Source: a bacterium (GTDB lineage: Bacteria > Cyanobacteriota > Vampirovibrionia > Obscuribacterales > Obscuribacteraceae). Taken from it: DNA of 15,084 nt. Positions 14,093 to 15,084 of the stretch are shown here, piece after piece. The position numbers and the translations under genes are program-made. The stretch spans positions 1 to 15,084 of the forward strand of contig JAUIJG010000084.1 of assembly GCA_030431355.1 (NCBI GenBank), in the 5' to 3' direction. The first letter of the stretch is position 1. Each line of letters starts with the position of its first letter. The notes below the pieces were generated by a model, which was given only the letters and a program-made list of their open reading frames with translations, was not told the origin of the DNA and did no database searches.

Positions 14093-14130
14093 CTAGATCT
14101 GAGGACTGATTCTGGATCTGGGAACTGAAT
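14093..14130. repeat. Two tandem 19-bp direct repeats with partial flanking copies
   Basis: CTAGATCTGAGGACTGATT (14093-14111) is followed directly by CTGGATCTGGGAACTGAAT (14112-14130), which matches at 16 of 19 positions. Partial similarity continues on both sides (CTGGACAATAAT before, CTAGACTTG after). It lies in the 124 bp gap between two genes and might be a binding-site array or a small minisatellite. Confidence 0.55.
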
Positions 14131-14190
14131 CTAGACTTGTTCTGTTGAGGCTATCCTAATAGAAGTAGGCGTCTTTGTCAGTGCTCCTGA

Positions 14191-14805
14191 ATGTCAATAG
14201 GATATATTGCTCTCGGAGAACAAGTGCTTACGGAATTTATTATGCAAGTATTGAAGATTGGCGCCATCAAAGCTGTTGAATTTCCTCCCGGATGGATTGA
14301 GTCCAGCCCATCAGCGGGTGCCAAAGTCGGTTTGGCATGGGAGCGTGTATTTGCAAACAAGGAGCACCCCCAGGCGGAAATAGTCTTCAAGTATAGAGGC
14401 GTGCCGATTGATGAGGCGTCTAGAAAAGTAATGAACTTCCTTTTGGGTCAGATTGCAAATCATACTGAGTTTGAGCTCGACAAGGAGCAGATTTTGGCAC
14501 TGCACACGGTCTTTGGTGTTGCGACCATTGGTGATAACCAGTACACGAATAGCAATACGCCAGGAAGTTTGGAAGGCCCCAGGTTTCATATGGAGCATGC
14601 CGCAATACAATCTTTGTCAGGTAGACCGATTCTTAGAGTCAAAGGAAACTTTGCAAATGGTTCTAAATACGATGGCATTTTTTACCTCGCCGGAGGAGAC
14701 GGTCGAGTCGTAGAAGAGTTTTTTCTTCAGAGAAGCGATCGTTCTTCCGATGGTGGCGAAAGCAACGAATTCAATCAAGTCCTTAATTCTATAGTTTGGA
14801 ATTGA
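14191..14805 (+). CDS. Hypothetical protein, no recognised family
   Basis: I do not recognise this 204-residue protein. It has no signal peptide, TM helix or Cys residues and looks like a soluble mixed alpha/beta protein. Visible segments include VEFPPGWIESSP, PQAEIVFKYRGVPID, a tract LHTVFGVATIGDNQYTNS, GRPILRVKGNFANG, and GIFYLAGGDGRVVEEFF near the end. ATG 14191 gives the full length but has no good ribosome-binding site. ATG 14242 (residue 18, MQVLKIGAIKAVEFP) is an equally plausible start. The flanking 19-bp and 12-bp repeats and the probable transposase next door make this an accessory-looking spot. Confidence 0.65.
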   Translation: MSIGYIALGEQVLTEFIMQVLKIGAIKAVEFPPGWIESSPSAGAKVGLAWERVFANKEHPQAEIVFKYRGVPIDEASRKVMNFLLGQIANHTEFELDKEQILALHTVFGVATIGDNQYTNSNTPGSLEGPRFHMEHAAIQSLSGRPILRVKGNFANGSKYDGIFYLAGGDGRVVEEFFLQRSDRSSDGGESNEFNQVLNSIVWN

Positions 14806-14808
14806 TTT

Positions 14809-14880
14809 TGTGAAATGGCGTGTGAAATAGCCTGTGACATGGCATGTGAAATAGCCTGTGACATGGCGTGCCAAATGGAC
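14809..14880. repeat. Six tandem copies of a 12-bp unit
   Basis: Units start at 14809, 14821, 14833, 14845, 14857 and 14869, with consensus TGTGAMATRGCN; the last is degenerate (TGCCAAATGGAC). Units 2-3 and 4-5 form a 24-bp higher-order repeat that differs at one base. The array begins three bases after the stop of the hypothetical gene and ends exactly where the stop codon of the minus-strand transposase-like frame begins. Confidence 0.9.
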
Positions 14881-15084
14881 TTAAGCTGCTGAACACGGAA
14901 TGTAAACATCTGCTGGTGAGTCGAATTCCCTGACTGTGTCTCTTGTAATTGGTTTTGAATACATTGCTATCTCCTCAATTACTTTGAGAAGTTTTGCCTG
15001 TTTTTCAGTACAAGTTAAGCAGTAGAGGGCAATATAGAGCTGGAGATACTTACGGCTGATTCCGTTGTAGACTCTGCCAATAAA
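14881..15084 (-). CDS. C-terminal fragment of a probable transposase (5' end outside window)
   Basis: Reading the minus strand from the window edge gives an uninterrupted 67-residue frame ending at TAA 14883-14881. It includes RVYNGISRKYLQLYIALYC, which resembles the conserved end of DDE transposases of the ISXO2/IS1595 type, where a G-[IV]-S-[RK]-K-x-[LF]-Q-x-Y element is typical. A short tail with a PADVYIP segment follows. The family call is from memory of motifs and is tentative; the N-terminal part with the catalytic residues lies outside the window. Its end abuts the 12-bp repeat array. No terminal inverted repeat can be tested from this side alone. Confidence 0.45.
   Translation of the reverse strand, partial: FIGRVYNGISRKYLQLYIALYCLTCTEKQAKLLKVIEEIAMYSKPITRDTVREFDSPADVYIPCSAA

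Noticed and set aside
14617..14874. Minus-strand frame reading the 12-bp repeats as HVTGYFT repeats
   Set aside because: It runs antisense through the hypothetical gene and has no support beyond the repeat itself.
14809..14880. CRISPR or attachment site
   Set aside because: The units are 12 bp with no spacers. No tRNA or integrase is seen, so a simple tandem repeat explains it.

Overview
The window is a gene-dense chromosomal segment from a Gram-negative-type (diderm) bacterium of medium GC. It encodes a FadL-like outer-membrane barrel, a periplasm-facing HtrA protease and several Sec signal peptides. It is also unusually rich in TPR proteins and has a large Ser/Thr kinase with an N-terminal zinc ribbon and C-terminal TPRs. 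That mix resembles the non-photosynthetic cyanobacterial relatives (Vampirovibrionia/Melainabacteria, Candidatus Obscuribacterales). This placement is inference from gene style; no rRNA or marker gene is present. There are no tRNAs, rRNAs or CRISPR arrays. A probable transposase fragment sits at the right edge.

Left part (1-5037). The C-terminal part of a tricorn-type S41 protease is followed after 2 bp by xanthine phosphoribosyltransferase (xpt). Convergent to it is a SAM-hydrolase/halogenase-fold protein (DUF62) whose catalytic motif looks degenerate. Divergent from that is a CPBP intramembrane protease whose N-terminal and C-terminal halves lie in different frames. On the minus strand htrA is followed by msrB. 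A signal-peptide start lies 10 bp after htrA, and a six-base C run breaks the frame between this signal peptide and the MsrB domain. The pair looks like an envelope protein quality-control and repair operon.

Middle (5038-10627). A divergent intergenic region with nested palindromes leads to an 808-residue Pro/Gln-rich, single-TM, TPR protein that carries nine in-frame 27-bp tandem repeats. Convergent to it is a two-gene unit: a TTG-started zinc-ribbon/kinase/TM/TPR receptor kinase followed 9 bp later by a small secreted TPR protein with a basic tail.

Right part (10628-15084). A divergent region precedes a TPR-AAA+ ATPase gene whose stop codon overlaps the GTG start of a FadL-like outer-membrane protein. 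A convincing intrinsic terminator closes this pair. Then come a small exported TPR protein, a short 19-bp tandem repeat, an unrecognised 204-residue protein, six tandem copies of a 12-bp unit, and the C-terminal end of a possible transposase running off the window.

The most notable features are the run of TPR signalling, scaffold and ATPase proteins (five TPR genes in about 9 kb), the AAA-ATPase/outer-membrane-barrel overlap, the degenerate DUF62 enzyme, and two apparent single-base frameshifts only about 1.1 kb apart. The frameshifts could be real switches, decay, or assembly errors.
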